From Caldilineaceae bacterium (GTDB lineage Bacteria > Chloroflexota > Anaerolineae > Caldilineales > Caldilineaceae), in assembly GCA_022824025.1 (NCBI GenBank), contig JAJEBF010000042.1, positions 273,456-337,455 on the forward strand: a stretch of DNA of 64,000 bases, in the 5' to 3' direction. The notes below the pieces were generated by a model. That model made no database searches. It was not told where the DNA came from and saw nothing but the letters and a program-made list of their open reading frames with translations. Both the position numbers and the translations under genes were made by a program. This document shows positions 18,876 to 26,669 of this stretch, piece after piece; positions within the stretch are counted from its first letter, which is position 1; every line of letters starts with the position of its first letter.

Positions 18876-20048
18876 TCACCGGTCCTTTGCCAGGAAGGCC
18901 AGGGCTTCGCTGACCCCCCCGCTCACATGGGGCACTTCGCAGGCGGCCAGCCCCATTTCGACGCCGCACAGCGTGCCGGCCAGCATCAGATCGTTCAGAT
19001 CACCCAGATGCCCGATCCGGAAGACCTTTCCCTTTATCTGGCCGAGACCGGTTCCCAGCGACATGTCGAACCGTTCCAGGATAACCTGCCGCAGCACGTC
19101 GGCATTGTAGCCTGCCGGCATCGTCACTGCGGTCAGCGCCTGCGAGTAGGCTTTGGGGTCGCGGCAGTACACCTCCAGACCCCAACCGCGCACAGCGCGC
19201 CTTGTCGCCTCGGCCAGCCGCTCATGGCGAGCGAAAACATTGTCCAACCCTTCTTCGTGCAACAGCGACAGCGCCTCGTCCAAGCCGGAGAGCAGGTTGG
19301 TGGCGGGGGTGTAGGGAAAGAAGCCGCTCCGGTTGAATTCAAGGATCTGGGTCCAATCCCAGTAGGAGCAGGGCAGCCCCGCGGTCTCCTTCGCGGCCAG
19401 CGCTTTGGGGCTGGCAGCGTTGAAACCGAGGCCGGGCGGCGTCATCAGACCTTTCTGCGAACCGGCGATGGTGACATCCACGCCCCACGCTTCATGCCGG
19501 TATTCCATCGCGCCCAGTGAGGAGATCACGTCTACCATCAGCAGCGCGTCGTGACCGGTACGGTCGAGCGCCGCCCGCGCGCCCTCTATGTCATTGACAA
19601 CGCCGGTCGATGTCTCATTGTGAACGATGGCCAGCGCCCGAATCTCCCTGCCCCGGTCCTCCGCCAGCCGGTTCTCCAGCGCGGACAGGTCGACCGGGCA
19701 GCGCCAATCGCCCTGCAACTCCTCCACAGTCAGTCCCACGCCGGCAGCCACTCTCTGCCAGTTTGTGGAAAACTGCCCATTTGAACCGAACAGCACGCGG
19801 TCGCCAGGTGAAAGCGTGTTCACCAGCGCCGCCTCCCATGCACCGCTGCCAGACGAGGGATATATGATCACCGGGCCCCCGGTCTGGAAGACCGGGTGGA
19901 GCCGTTCCAGGATACGGTGGGCCAGCTTTGCGCTGTCAGGACCCCGGTGGTCCATCGCGGGGCGGGAGAGGGCCTGTCTGACGCGCTCGGGCAGGTTGGT
20001 CGGGCCGGGTATCTGCAGAAAATGACGGCCGGGTTTTGCTTTGGTCAT
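18876..20048 (-). CDS. Class V aminotransferase, serine-glyoxylate/alanine-glyoxylate type
   Basis: PLP-dependent aminotransferase, 390 residues. It starts MTKAKPGRHFLQIPGPTNLPERV, the classic family opening. IVHNETSTGVVND and VDVISSLGAM bind the cofactor ring, and the Schiff-base lysine lies in TIAGSQKGLMTPPGL. Family members transfer the amino group of serine, alanine or aspartate to glyoxylate. ATG 20048 is preceded by AGAAGGAAAGG, which decides the start over 20078. It lies 26 bases behind the SelA-like gene and before the glycolate-oxidase-like fusion, so a glyoxylate/2-oxoacid pathway is a reasonable inference. Confidence 0.9.
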   Translation of the reverse strand: MTKAKPGRHFLQIPGPTNLPERVRQALSRPAMDHRGPDSAKLAHRILERLHPVFQTGGPVIIYPSSGSGAWEAALVNTLSPGDRVLFGSNGQFSTNWQRVAAGVGLTVEELQGDWRCPVDLSALENRLAEDRGREIRALAIVHNETSTGVVNDIEGARAALDRTGHDALLMVDVISSLGAMEYRHEAWGVDVTIAGSQKGLMTPPGLGFNAASPKALAAKETAGLPCSYWDWTQILEFNRSGFFPYTPATNLLSGLDEALSLLHEEGLDNVFARHERLAEATRRAVRGWGLEVYCRDPKAYSQALTAVTMPAGYNADVLRQVILERFDMSLGTGLGQIKGKVFRIGHLGDLNDLMLAGTLCGVEMGLAACEVPHVSGGVSEALAFLAKDR

Positions 20049-20074
20049 GGCGCCTTTCCTTCTGTTCCGGCCTG

Positions 20075-21202
20075 TCAAGCCAGCTCTTCCCGCAGCCGCC
20101 GCAGCACGATTTCAGTTTCGCCTTCTCCCAGCGTATGGACGGCAAGGTGCAGGCTGCCAGTTTCTGACCGGCAGAAGATTGCCGGCGAACCGTTCTGCAG
20201 CGCCTCGCTGACCTCCGCAGCAGTCCGTCCCTTGGTCTTTTCATCCCAACTGACATCCAGCCGCATCCAGGGGCCCTCTCCGTCCTGCTCCCACATGTTC
20301 CTGGCGCTTACGTCGGGAATCCCTGCCAAGCCGTCGGCAATCTGCGCAATTCGCTCCGACTGAAGCTGCAGCCGCTGCTCGTGGTCAGTGTTCAACCAGT
20401 GGCGAAGCGCGATTGTCGTGCCAATCACTTCCTGGCGGTCGACCTTGTAGCCGCGGCCAATGCTGTTGTTGCCCGTCTCGAAGCCGGTAAACCCGTTGAG
20501 CCGCGCCTTACTCACATACTCGCCATTGCCGCAGAGGATGCCGGTCGAATTTCCTGAGCCAAGGTACTTGCCGCCAAAGCAGACCAGGTCGGCGCCGCTG
20601 GTCGCGACGCGCCGCATTCGCTCCAGCGGGTAAATCTCGGCGGCCGCGTCCACCAGTACGGGAAGGCCGGCCGCGTGCGCGATTTCGATGGCGTCGGGCA
20701 GTGAAACCGTATTCGGGAAACGTTCGCCTGCCGCGAAATACAGGATGCCCGCCGTTTGCGGCCCGATCGCGTCCCGCAGCTGCTGCGGCGTGCAGCTGTC
20801 TTTGTCTCCGACCTCAACCAGCTTGCCGCCCGGAACGGTGACGCTGCGATCATAGCGGTAACGGGTAGGTTTCTGAATGAGAAACTCGTCTCTCATTCCG
20901 GTCGTGTCGGGCAACTGACGAATGCGTTCCGGGTCATTGCCGGCCAGGATCCCCGCCGCCCCCTGCACCAGCGCAGCATAGCATCCCGACGTAACCAGCC
21001 CGCCTTCCGTCCCCAGCATGTCGGCGATGGCCTTTCCAGCGCCGTCAAACACGTCGTCCATCCGCGTATAGGCCGTGTTGGCCGACTCCATCGCCTCGCG
21101 CACCTCTGGCGAGAGCACAGATCCCCCCAGAATGGTCATGTGGCCCCCGGCATTGATGATCGGCTTGATGCCCAGGGTCTCATAGATGTCAGTAGTGGAC
21201 AT
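20075..21202 (-). CDS. SelA-like PLP-dependent enzyme (D-glucosaminate-6-P ammonia-lyase family)
   Basis: A 375-residue fold-type I PLP enzyme related to SelA and to DgaE-type ammonia lyases. It opens IYETLGIKPIINAGGHMTILGGS, the family signature. The cofactor lysine is expected in VCFGGKYLGSGNSTGIL, and VLVDAAAEIYP carries the pyridine-binding Asp. It is too short to be selenocysteine synthase, and no selB or tRNA-Sec is near, so an amino-sugar-acid or hydroxy-amino-acid lyase role is more likely. ATG 21202 has AAGGAGG with 9 bases between. Gap of 19 bases to the enolase-superfamily gene upstream, 26 to the aminotransferase downstream. Confidence 0.82.
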   Translation of the reverse strand: MSTTDIYETLGIKPIINAGGHMTILGGSVLSPEVREAMESANTAYTRMDDVFDGAGKAIADMLGTEGGLVTSGCYAALVQGAAGILAGNDPERIRQLPDTTGMRDEFLIQKPTRYRYDRSVTVPGGKLVEVGDKDSCTPQQLRDAIGPQTAGILYFAAGERFPNTVSLPDAIEIAHAAGLPVLVDAAAEIYPLERMRRVATSGADLVCFGGKYLGSGNSTGILCGNGEYVSKARLNGFTGFETGNNSIGRGYKVDRQEVIGTTIALRHWLNTDHEQRLQLQSERIAQIADGLAGIPDVSARNMWEQDGEGPWMRLDVSWDEKTKGRTAAEVSEALQNGSPAIFCRSETGSLHLAVHTLGEGETEIVLRRLREELA

Positions 21203-21221
21203 GAGTTGGCGCCTCCTTGGC

Positions 21222-22412
21222 TCAGTTAAAGAAATCCTTATCATCCGCCTCCAGGTATTTGCTGGCTGCGGTTTTGTTCAAGCTGACACCCAGACCTGGC
21301 CGGTCCCAGACGGTGATGTAGCTGTTCTCGACGATTGGGTCGGGCAGGCCGTCGACAATATCATACCACCATTCGGGGCGACCGACCGGGTACTCGAACG
21401 CGATGTAGTTGCGGGGCATCGCCGCGGCTGCCTGCACGAGCGCGGCCAGCCCGATCAGGCCGTCCCCCGTGCCATGGGGAGCCATCAGAATCCCGTGAAG
21501 ATCGGCGTACTCGGCCACCCATTTCAGTTCCGCAATGCCCCCGATGTCGGCCGGGTCCGGCCCGATGATGTTGACGGCCTGCATTTCGAACAGCGGCTTG
21601 AAGTGCTGGCGCAGGTAGATCTGTTCCCCCGTATGGATTGGGGTCGACGTGCTGCGCGTCAGCTCGCGGTAGAGTTCCGCGAGCACATACGGCGTGTAGT
21701 CGCCGGTGATGGTATCCTCCAGCCACATGATGTGCAGCCCCTCCACCGCTTTCGCCAAACGGATGGCGTCCGGGACGGTCCACCCGGGTCCACAGTCAAG
21801 GGCCAGGCCGACGCTGTCCCCCAGGGCATCCTTCATCGCCTCGACGCAGGCGACGACATGGTTCAAGCCCTTCTCTGTGAGCAGGCCGCGCTCCGTCTGA
21901 TGGTAGACGTCCAGACGCTCGCCGTAGAAAAAGTCCTCTACCTGGTTCGGCATGCGGCTGTGGAAGCCGATGCCCTGTTTTATAATGGCGAAGCCTTCGC
22001 TGGATTCCGCCATACGGGCCATATTCTCCGCATAGTGCTCGGGCTCCTGACCGGCCATGGGGAACCGCCGCGCGCCGTTGTAGACGAGTACCTTGTCGCG
22101 GACTTTTCCTCCAAGCAATTTGTAGACCGGCACGCCCGCGGCCTGCCCGGCGATGTCCCATAGGGCCATTTCGATCGCGCTGACCGCGCTGCCCCAGGGT
22201 TTGAAGCTCCCCAGCCGGCGAATGCGCAACATGACCCGTTCCACATCGGTCGGGTCCTGCCCCAAAATGAAGTCGCGGTAAAAGAGGACGTGGGGCTTGA
22301 GATACGATTTGAAGTGCTCGGCCTGACCGTAACCCTCGATACCGGCATCAGTGGTGATGCGAACGACAGGACTGCCCCCCAGAACCGCGCACTTGAGATC
22401 GGTGATCCGCAT
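21222..22412 (-). CDS. Mandelate racemase/muconate lactonizing enzyme family (acid-sugar dehydratase-like)
   Basis: Enolase-superfamily enzyme, 396 residues, with the N-terminal capping domain (ITTDAGIEGYGQAE; AIEMALWDIAGQAAGVPVY; KLLGGKVRDKV) and a TIM barrel. Metal ligands can be seen as Asp in GLALDCGPGW, Glu in MWLEDTITGD and Glu in IHTGEQIY, with a possible catalytic His/Asp near MAPHGTGDG. Such enzymes remove an alpha-proton from a carboxylate, usually dehydrating aldonic or uronic acids. First gene of the minus operon running to 15891; start ATG 22412 with GGAGG 8 bases upstream. Confidence 0.9.
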   Translation of the reverse strand: MRITDLKCAVLGGSPVVRITTDAGIEGYGQAEHFKSYLKPHVLFYRDFILGQDPTDVERVMLRIRRLGSFKPWGSAVSAIEMALWDIAGQAAGVPVYKLLGGKVRDKVLVYNGARRFPMAGQEPEHYAENMARMAESSEGFAIIKQGIGFHSRMPNQVEDFFYGERLDVYHQTERGLLTEKGLNHVVACVEAMKDALGDSVGLALDCGPGWTVPDAIRLAKAVEGLHIMWLEDTITGDYTPYVLAELYRELTRSTSTPIHTGEQIYLRQHFKPLFEMQAVNIIGPDPADIGGIAELKWVAEYADLHGILMAPHGTGDGLIGLAALVQAAAAMPRNYIAFEYPVGRPEWWYDIVDGLPDPIVENSYITVWDRPGLGVSLNKTAASKYLEADDKDFFN

Positions 22413-22869
22413 TGAGAGCCTCCGCGATGATTTGTGATTCCTGGAAACCGGGAGTGATGCCCCCAGCCTCAGATTGAGTCTTGATGGGACCGGTCTTCAG
22501 GTCGGTCCTGTCGCCCGCGCCGACTGTCGCCCCGGCCAATAGGAACGGCCGAAGTATGATGGGCAGACATCTCAAGATTGTACTGCGTTTTGATGATGAA
22601 TGCCACAACGCGACCTTGATTTCGTCTGAACGGGGATTTGGGGAGATTTTTGGGATTAGGGGGATGGGGGAACTGCAGTGGTCAGTGGGTGGCGGGAAGG
22701 GGAGGCTAAGCGGGAGGGCATAGGGGGGATCGGTGGGCGTGGTAGGGGGCGAGGGGGAGGGTGAGGGGACGGGTTTTGGTTTCACGTTAATGGGCTGCGG
22801 GGCGCGTCACTGGTTTGCGCGGGCGGGGGCGCGGCGCGGTTACCGTGGGGGCGTTGCGGGGGGATTCCC

Positions 22870-22904
22870 CCCGCACAAGGGAAGCCGCTTGCGGCTGACC
22901 GCCC
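22870..22904. repeat. Dispersed hairpin repeat, copy 1
   Basis: 35 bases beginning CCCGCACAAGGGA and containing the small hairpin AGCCGC-TT-GCGGCT. It matches 24645-24679 at 34 of 35 positions. In copy 1 an extra segment of about 60 bases separates a GGGGCGCGTCAC block (22800-22811) from this core; in copy 2 the blocks are adjacent. Confidence 0.75.
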
Positions 22905-23059
22905 CAAAGATAGCAGTAAGGAGAGAGAAAGACAGGTTGAGCCGGGAAGCAGTCATGACTCTGGCGAGTTTCGGGCTGTCGCGGGGAAACTATGCTGATA
23001 CCTGGAACGCGCTTCTCCTGACAACACCAAATCCGGACTGGGTCCGAGCCACTCGCATG

Positions 23060-23089
23060 TTGGCAATAGAACAGGTGATCTAGTATAAT
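23060..23089 (+). promoter_or_regulatory. Candidate sigma-70 promoter upstream of the FAH-family gene
   Basis: TTGGCA (23060-23065), an 18-base spacer and a perfect TATAAT (23084-23089). A second candidate, the extended -10 TGGTACAAT at 23379-23387, lies closer to the gene at 23546. Both face the fumarylacetoacetase-family gene. Confidence 0.45.
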
Positions 23090-23545
23090 GCTATCACAGG
23101 GACCTGGCAGGCTGGCAGTTCGGCGCAGGGAGGGATTTTGCAGACATGATTCAGTTCCTGGCTTCCTTTGCAAGTCACCTGCCGGCCCTTCTCCTATCGG
23201 TCATCTTCAGGCCGGCGCGGCGGAGCATCATGCGTGTGCGCCATCCTCCCTCGAATGGCGCACACGCAGGCCCGGGAAGACGATAGAGACACTCACTGAC
23301 TCGGTCTCTCTAGTCGGCTTGCAATGTCTTGCCCGCCTGAGACCAGACGAAACCGCAGTTCTCCAGCAAAGCCCATTCTGGTACAATAGGCCCGGCGCGA
23401 CCTGGCGCGACAACACCTGCCGCCACGGCATCTTTGGGCAGACCACCGACTCAACGCAACTTTCCTGCCGGCTCTAAACTGTTGCCAACCCCGAGCCGGC
23501 GGGCGGCTCAAACAACCAACGGAATGATCAAAGAGGAAAACCACA

Positions 23546-24391
23546 ATGCGACTTCTGCTTTTCGACGACTACAAACTGGGTGTTTGGCGCGGCGACCAGG
23601 TTCTGGACGTGTCCGCCGCCGTCGCAGACAGCGATCATCACACGCCGCAAGAGATGATGGAGATGCTGATCCGCGATTGGGCCGACGTCGAACCTCGCAT
23701 CCAAGATGCGGCCGCATCAGCCACCGGCGTCCCTCTGGACGATGTTACGTGCCGGCCGCCCATCCCCAGGCCGGGGCAGCTGGTCTGTCTCGCCGGAAAC
23801 TACCTGGAACCCGCTAAGCCGGAGCGGGGCCTGTTCAACGCTTTCCTCAAGTCGCCCAACGCCGCGCTAGGCCACGGCGGGACCGTCGTCCTGCCCGGGG
23901 CCGAGGCGACCGTCTTTCACTTCGAGCCGGAGCTGGCCATTGTAATCGGCAAAGAGGCCAGCTATCTCGCCGCCGAAGACGCGATGGACCATGTTTTCGG
24001 CTATACCCAGTTTATCGATGTCTCCGCCAGAGGGCTGCCGGGCGGATTCTTCCTGGGAAAGTCGTGGCATACTTTCGCGCCTCTGGGACCTGTCCTGGTC
24101 ACTCGCGATGAAGTCTCGGACGCCAACGACCTCAACGTCCGCCTCTGGGTCAATGACGAAGAGCGCCACGACATTTCCACCAGCGACATGGACCGACACA
24201 TTCCCGAACTGCTGGCTGAGGTCACCAACGTGCTGCCTCTGCAGCCCGGGGACGTGGTTGCCACCGGCACCCACCATTTCGGTCTGGAACCAGTCCAGGA
24301 CGGGGATACTGTCAGGCTTGAGATCGAAGAGCTCGGTCCGCCGCTCGTCGTACACTGCTCCGACCCGTCAGGACGCTCCTGGGACCGATGA
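23546..24391 (+). CDS. Fumarylacetoacetate hydrolase family protein
   Basis: A 281-residue FAH-superfamily enzyme that probably cleaves or decarboxylates a 2-keto-3-deoxy sugar acid or a fumarylpyruvate-like compound. The C-terminal barrel has the metal ligands in FEPELAIVIGKEA and in the Asp of YTQFIDVSARG; FLGKSWHTFAPLGPVLV and PGDVVATGTHHFG complete the pattern. Start ATG 23546 has AGAGGAAAA upstream. It stands divergent from the acid-sugar dehydratase operon, so it may act on that pathway's product. A strong terminator follows. Confidence 0.9.
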   Translation: MRLLLFDDYKLGVWRGDQVLDVSAAVADSDHHTPQEMMEMLIRDWADVEPRIQDAAASATGVPLDDVTCRPPIPRPGQLVCLAGNYLEPAKPERGLFNAFLKSPNAALGHGGTVVLPGAEATVFHFEPELAIVIGKEASYLAAEDAMDHVFGYTQFIDVSARGLPGGFFLGKSWHTFAPLGPVLVTRDEVSDANDLNVRLWVNDEERHDISTSDMDRHIPELLAEVTNVLPLQPGDVVATGTHHFGLEPVQDGDTVRLEIEELGPPLVVHCSDPSGRSWDR

Positions 24392-24469
24392 CCCAGACGT
24401 GATCAGGGGATCCGCGGCTTCGATGCTCGGACCCGAACCCTACGCATACAAGGCCCCGGTCCATCAGAA

Positions 24470-24495
24470 GGGCGCCCCTCACGGGCGCCCTTTTT
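24470..24495 (+). terminator. Rho-independent terminator after the FAH-family gene
   Basis: GGGCGCCC (24470-24477), loop CTCAC, GGGCGCCC (24483-24490), then TTTTT (24491-24495). The self-complementary 8-bp stem and T tract are textbook; it lies about 80 bases after the stop. Confidence 0.9.
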
Positions 24496-25170
24496 GTTGG
24501 AGTACCCACCATTCAGATCGCGGGGGCGACGAGGTGGTCGCGTGGTTCGGGCGCGGTCCTTTTTGGGGGGAGTGGCGGGGGAGAATTGCAGCGGTCAGTG
24601 GTTGGCGGGATCGGGGATGCGTCGGGGCGTTGTGGGGCGTGTCACCCGCACAAGGGAGGCCGCTTGCGGCTGACCGCCCAGGATGAGGAATGAGGGGAGA
24701 GAAGTGAGGCGTGAGAGTAACAGTTTTACGCGGGGTGCAGCTCTGCGTGCAGAGAGTTGACTGCTGTCGCGGGCCGATTCCACTGCATCCTCTAAGTTGT
24801 TTTTCCTGGCCGCCCCACCTCTGGCCTGTGCCTCTGAGATTTCGGCCCTTGTCGCGCCGACTTGACTGTGATACGATCAGGCACGAGGGATTGGGATCCA
24901 TCCCGGTGCTGAAGCGCCGCCGGCGCCGACCGCACAGGGTGATGGATGGTAATCTGGTTGCCGCTCATCTTTCTCAACAGGAAGTTGGCGGCAACCAGGT
25001 CAGCTACCCCGGTCCGCAGATTCTTGATCTGACGCCTCTTCTTGCCGCTTCCTACCGCGTTCCCATGCCCCGCCGTGATCAGAAACTGCTAATCCGCCCA
25101 TTGCGGAGTTGGGCCGGGCCAGCACTGATCTTTCGTCGTCCCAATCGTGTATAGCATACAGGGAACAAAT
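24496..25170. other. Intergenic region with repeat copies and a candidate promoter
   Basis: 675 bases without a convincing gene. It contains the dispersed repeats at 24588-24610 and 24645-24679. A promoter candidate is TTGTCG (24849-24854), a 17-base spacer and an extended -10 TGATACGAT (24869-24877), about 290 bases before the beta-propeller gene. No other structure seen. Confidence 0.5.
24645..24679. repeat. Dispersed hairpin repeat, copy 2
   Basis: Matches 22870-22904 at 34 of 35 positions and contains GGCCGC-TT-GCGGCT. It is preceded directly by GGGGCGTGTCAC. Confidence 0.75.
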
Positions 25171-26370
25171 ATGATTTCGCCGCGACCGATAACCACAGGA
25201 CCCAATTTCCACTGGTTCGGCTACTACGACAAGCTTCAGTTCGACCCCGCCGCGCGCTACGCGCTGGGTATGGCTGTCGACTTTGAGCATCGCGAGCCGA
25301 CCCCCGCGGATGTGATCAGAATCGGCATGGTTGACCTGTCGGATGGAGACCGCTGGATCGATTTGGGGGAGAGCCGGGCCTGGGGCTGGCAGGCCGGCTG
25401 CATGCTGCAGTGGATTCCCCAATCCGCACAGAATGTCATCTGGAATGACAGGGAAGACGGCCGGTTCGTCAGTCACATCCTGAATGTCGATACCGGCCGC
25501 AAGCGGACGTTGCCCCACCCCGTCTTCACTCTCAGCCCGGACGGCCGCAGCGCCCTGTCCATCGACTTTCACCGTCTCGAAGACATGCGCCCCGGTTACG
25601 GCTACATGGGCATCCCCGACCCCTGGGAGAATGTGATGGCGCCGCAGGAAACCGGCATCTGGGACGTCGACCTCCGAACCGGCGAAAGCAGGCTGATCGT
25701 AAGCCTGGCTGAGGTGGCGGCCCTCCCCTATCCGCATGGCGACATCCGGAAGGCCAAGCACTATTTCAACGTCCTCATATTCAATCCCTGCGGGTCCCAC
25801 TTTCTCTTCCTTCACCGCTGGCGTCTGGCCGGCGGCCCCTTCCACACGCGGATGTTGACCGCTAGAGCGGACGGCTCTGAACTGAAGGTCGTCGATCACT
25901 CCGGCCACACTTCTCACCTGATCTGGCGCGACGACTCCCATATTCTGGCCTGGTCCCGGCGCCCTTCTCACGGCGGCGCCTACTATCTGTTCCCCAATGC
26001 CGGCGACGGCGCGCATGGGCCCGATCAAGTGGTCGGCAAAGAGAAGATGCCTCTCAATGGGCATTGCACCTACCTGACGGACAACGACTGGATCCTGAAC
26101 GACACCTACCCGCAAGGCGAACAGCGTCTTCAAGACCTCTACCTCTACCATGTCCCGACCGACCGCCGCATAGATTTGGGCCGGTTTCACTCGCCGCCTG
26201 CTTATACGAACTCCTTGCGCTGCGACCTCCATCCCCGCTCAAGCCCCGACGGCTCGAAAGTCGCAATCGATTCCGCCCACGCCGGAAACGGGCGTCAGAT
26301 GTATCTCTTTGACGTGCGGGGGATTGTCGGGACGGAGATTTCGTCTGAACGGGGATTTGGAGGGATTTAG
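25171..26370 (+). CDS. TolB-like beta-propeller protein of unknown function (paralogue 1)
   Basis: 399 residues, closely related along its whole length to the protein at 37386-38543. Both start with PRPITTGP / HWFGYYDKLQFDP, share LQWxP...VIWNDRE and YTLSPDGR-type blade repeats, and end LNGHCTYL..DWILNDTYP...CDLHPRSSPDG...IDSAH.GNGRQ. The repeating SPDG/HPR pattern fits a WD40/TolB-like propeller; there is no signal peptide. Function unknown; a lyase or sugar-polymer role is only suggested by the transporter next to it. ATG 25171 has AGGGA upstream. The last dozen codons (TEISSERGFGGI) are derived from an intergenic repeat also present at 22618, so the native C-terminus has been replaced. Confidence 0.75.
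   Translation: MISPRPITTGPNFHWFGYYDKLQFDPAARYALGMAVDFEHREPTPADVIRIGMVDLSDGDRWIDLGESRAWGWQAGCMLQWIPQSAQNVIWNDREDGRFVSHILNVDTGRKRTLPHPVFTLSPDGRSALSIDFHRLEDMRPGYGYMGIPDPWENVMAPQETGIWDVDLRTGESRLIVSLAEVAALPYPHGDIRKAKHYFNVLIFNPCGSHFLFLHRWRLAGGPFHTRMLTARADGSELKVVDHSGHTSHLIWRDDSHILAWSRRPSHGGAYYLFPNAGDGAHGPDQVVGKEKMPLNGHCTYLTDNDWILNDTYPQGEQRLQDLYLYHVPTDRRIDLGRFHSPPAYTNSLRCDLHPRSSPDGSKVAIDSAHAGNGRQMYLFDVRGIVGTEISSERGFGGI
26337..26360. repeat. Dispersed repeat copy overlapping a gene 3' end
   Basis: 24 bases identical to 22618-22641 (begins GATTTCGTCTGAACGGGG), followed in both places by a similar GGGATTT-rich stretch. Here it codes the final residues of the beta-propeller protein and runs to its stop. 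Confidence 0.7.
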
Positions 26371-26503
26371 GGGATCGGAGGAAGGGTTTTGATTTGTGGG
26401 CGAGGGCGGGTCTAAGGCTTTCGTTGGGAACAGCGACTGGGTCCTGGCACGCGGTTCAGATGTCAATCCCAGATTTGGACCGAGTGCCCCACTTTTGCTG
26501 GCA

Positions 26504-26532
26504 TTGACGAGCCTCTACTTTTCCTTTAGAAT
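26504..26532 (+). promoter_or_regulatory. Sigma-70-type promoter of the FG-GAP/ABC transporter operon
   Basis: TTGACG (26504-26509), a 17-base spacer and TAGAAT (26527-26532). It lies about 140 bases before the GTG at 26670. This is the best hexamer pair seen in the window. Confidence 0.6.
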
Positions 26533-26669
26533 GACGCAATCTACGTGGCAACCAGTCCTGCTTTTTCGAGTGAAACGGCGAGCTCTTTTCTCCTTCGGTT
26601 GCTGCGGAATGTCCCATCTCGTTACGACCATGGCGAAGGATTCCACAGGCAAATAAGAGAGAGGCCCCC

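Larger units (their letters stand above)
22413..23545. repeat. Repeat-rich, G-rich intergenic region
   Basis: 1.1 kb between divergent genes. It holds four pieces that recur elsewhere: 22618-22641 (identical to 26337-26360), 22675-22697 (21 of 23 as 24588-24610), 22870-22904 (34 of 35 as 24645-24679) and 22963-23038 (61 of 76, ungapped, with 62516-62591). 22855-22875 is a perfect hairpin TGCGGGGGG-ATT-CCCCCCGCA, and AGCCGC-TT-GCGGCT lies at 22883-22896. The plus strand between 22620 and 22860 is very G-rich. Frames open here look like composition artefacts. Confidence 0.7.

Noticed and set aside
20075..21202. Selenocysteine synthase
   Set aside because: Length and motifs fit the ammonia-lyase branch, and no selB, selD or tRNA-Sec is near.
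22348..22785. Pro-rich 145-codon minus-strand frame
   Set aside because: Formed by the G-rich repeat zone; Pro/Ser low complexity with no domain.
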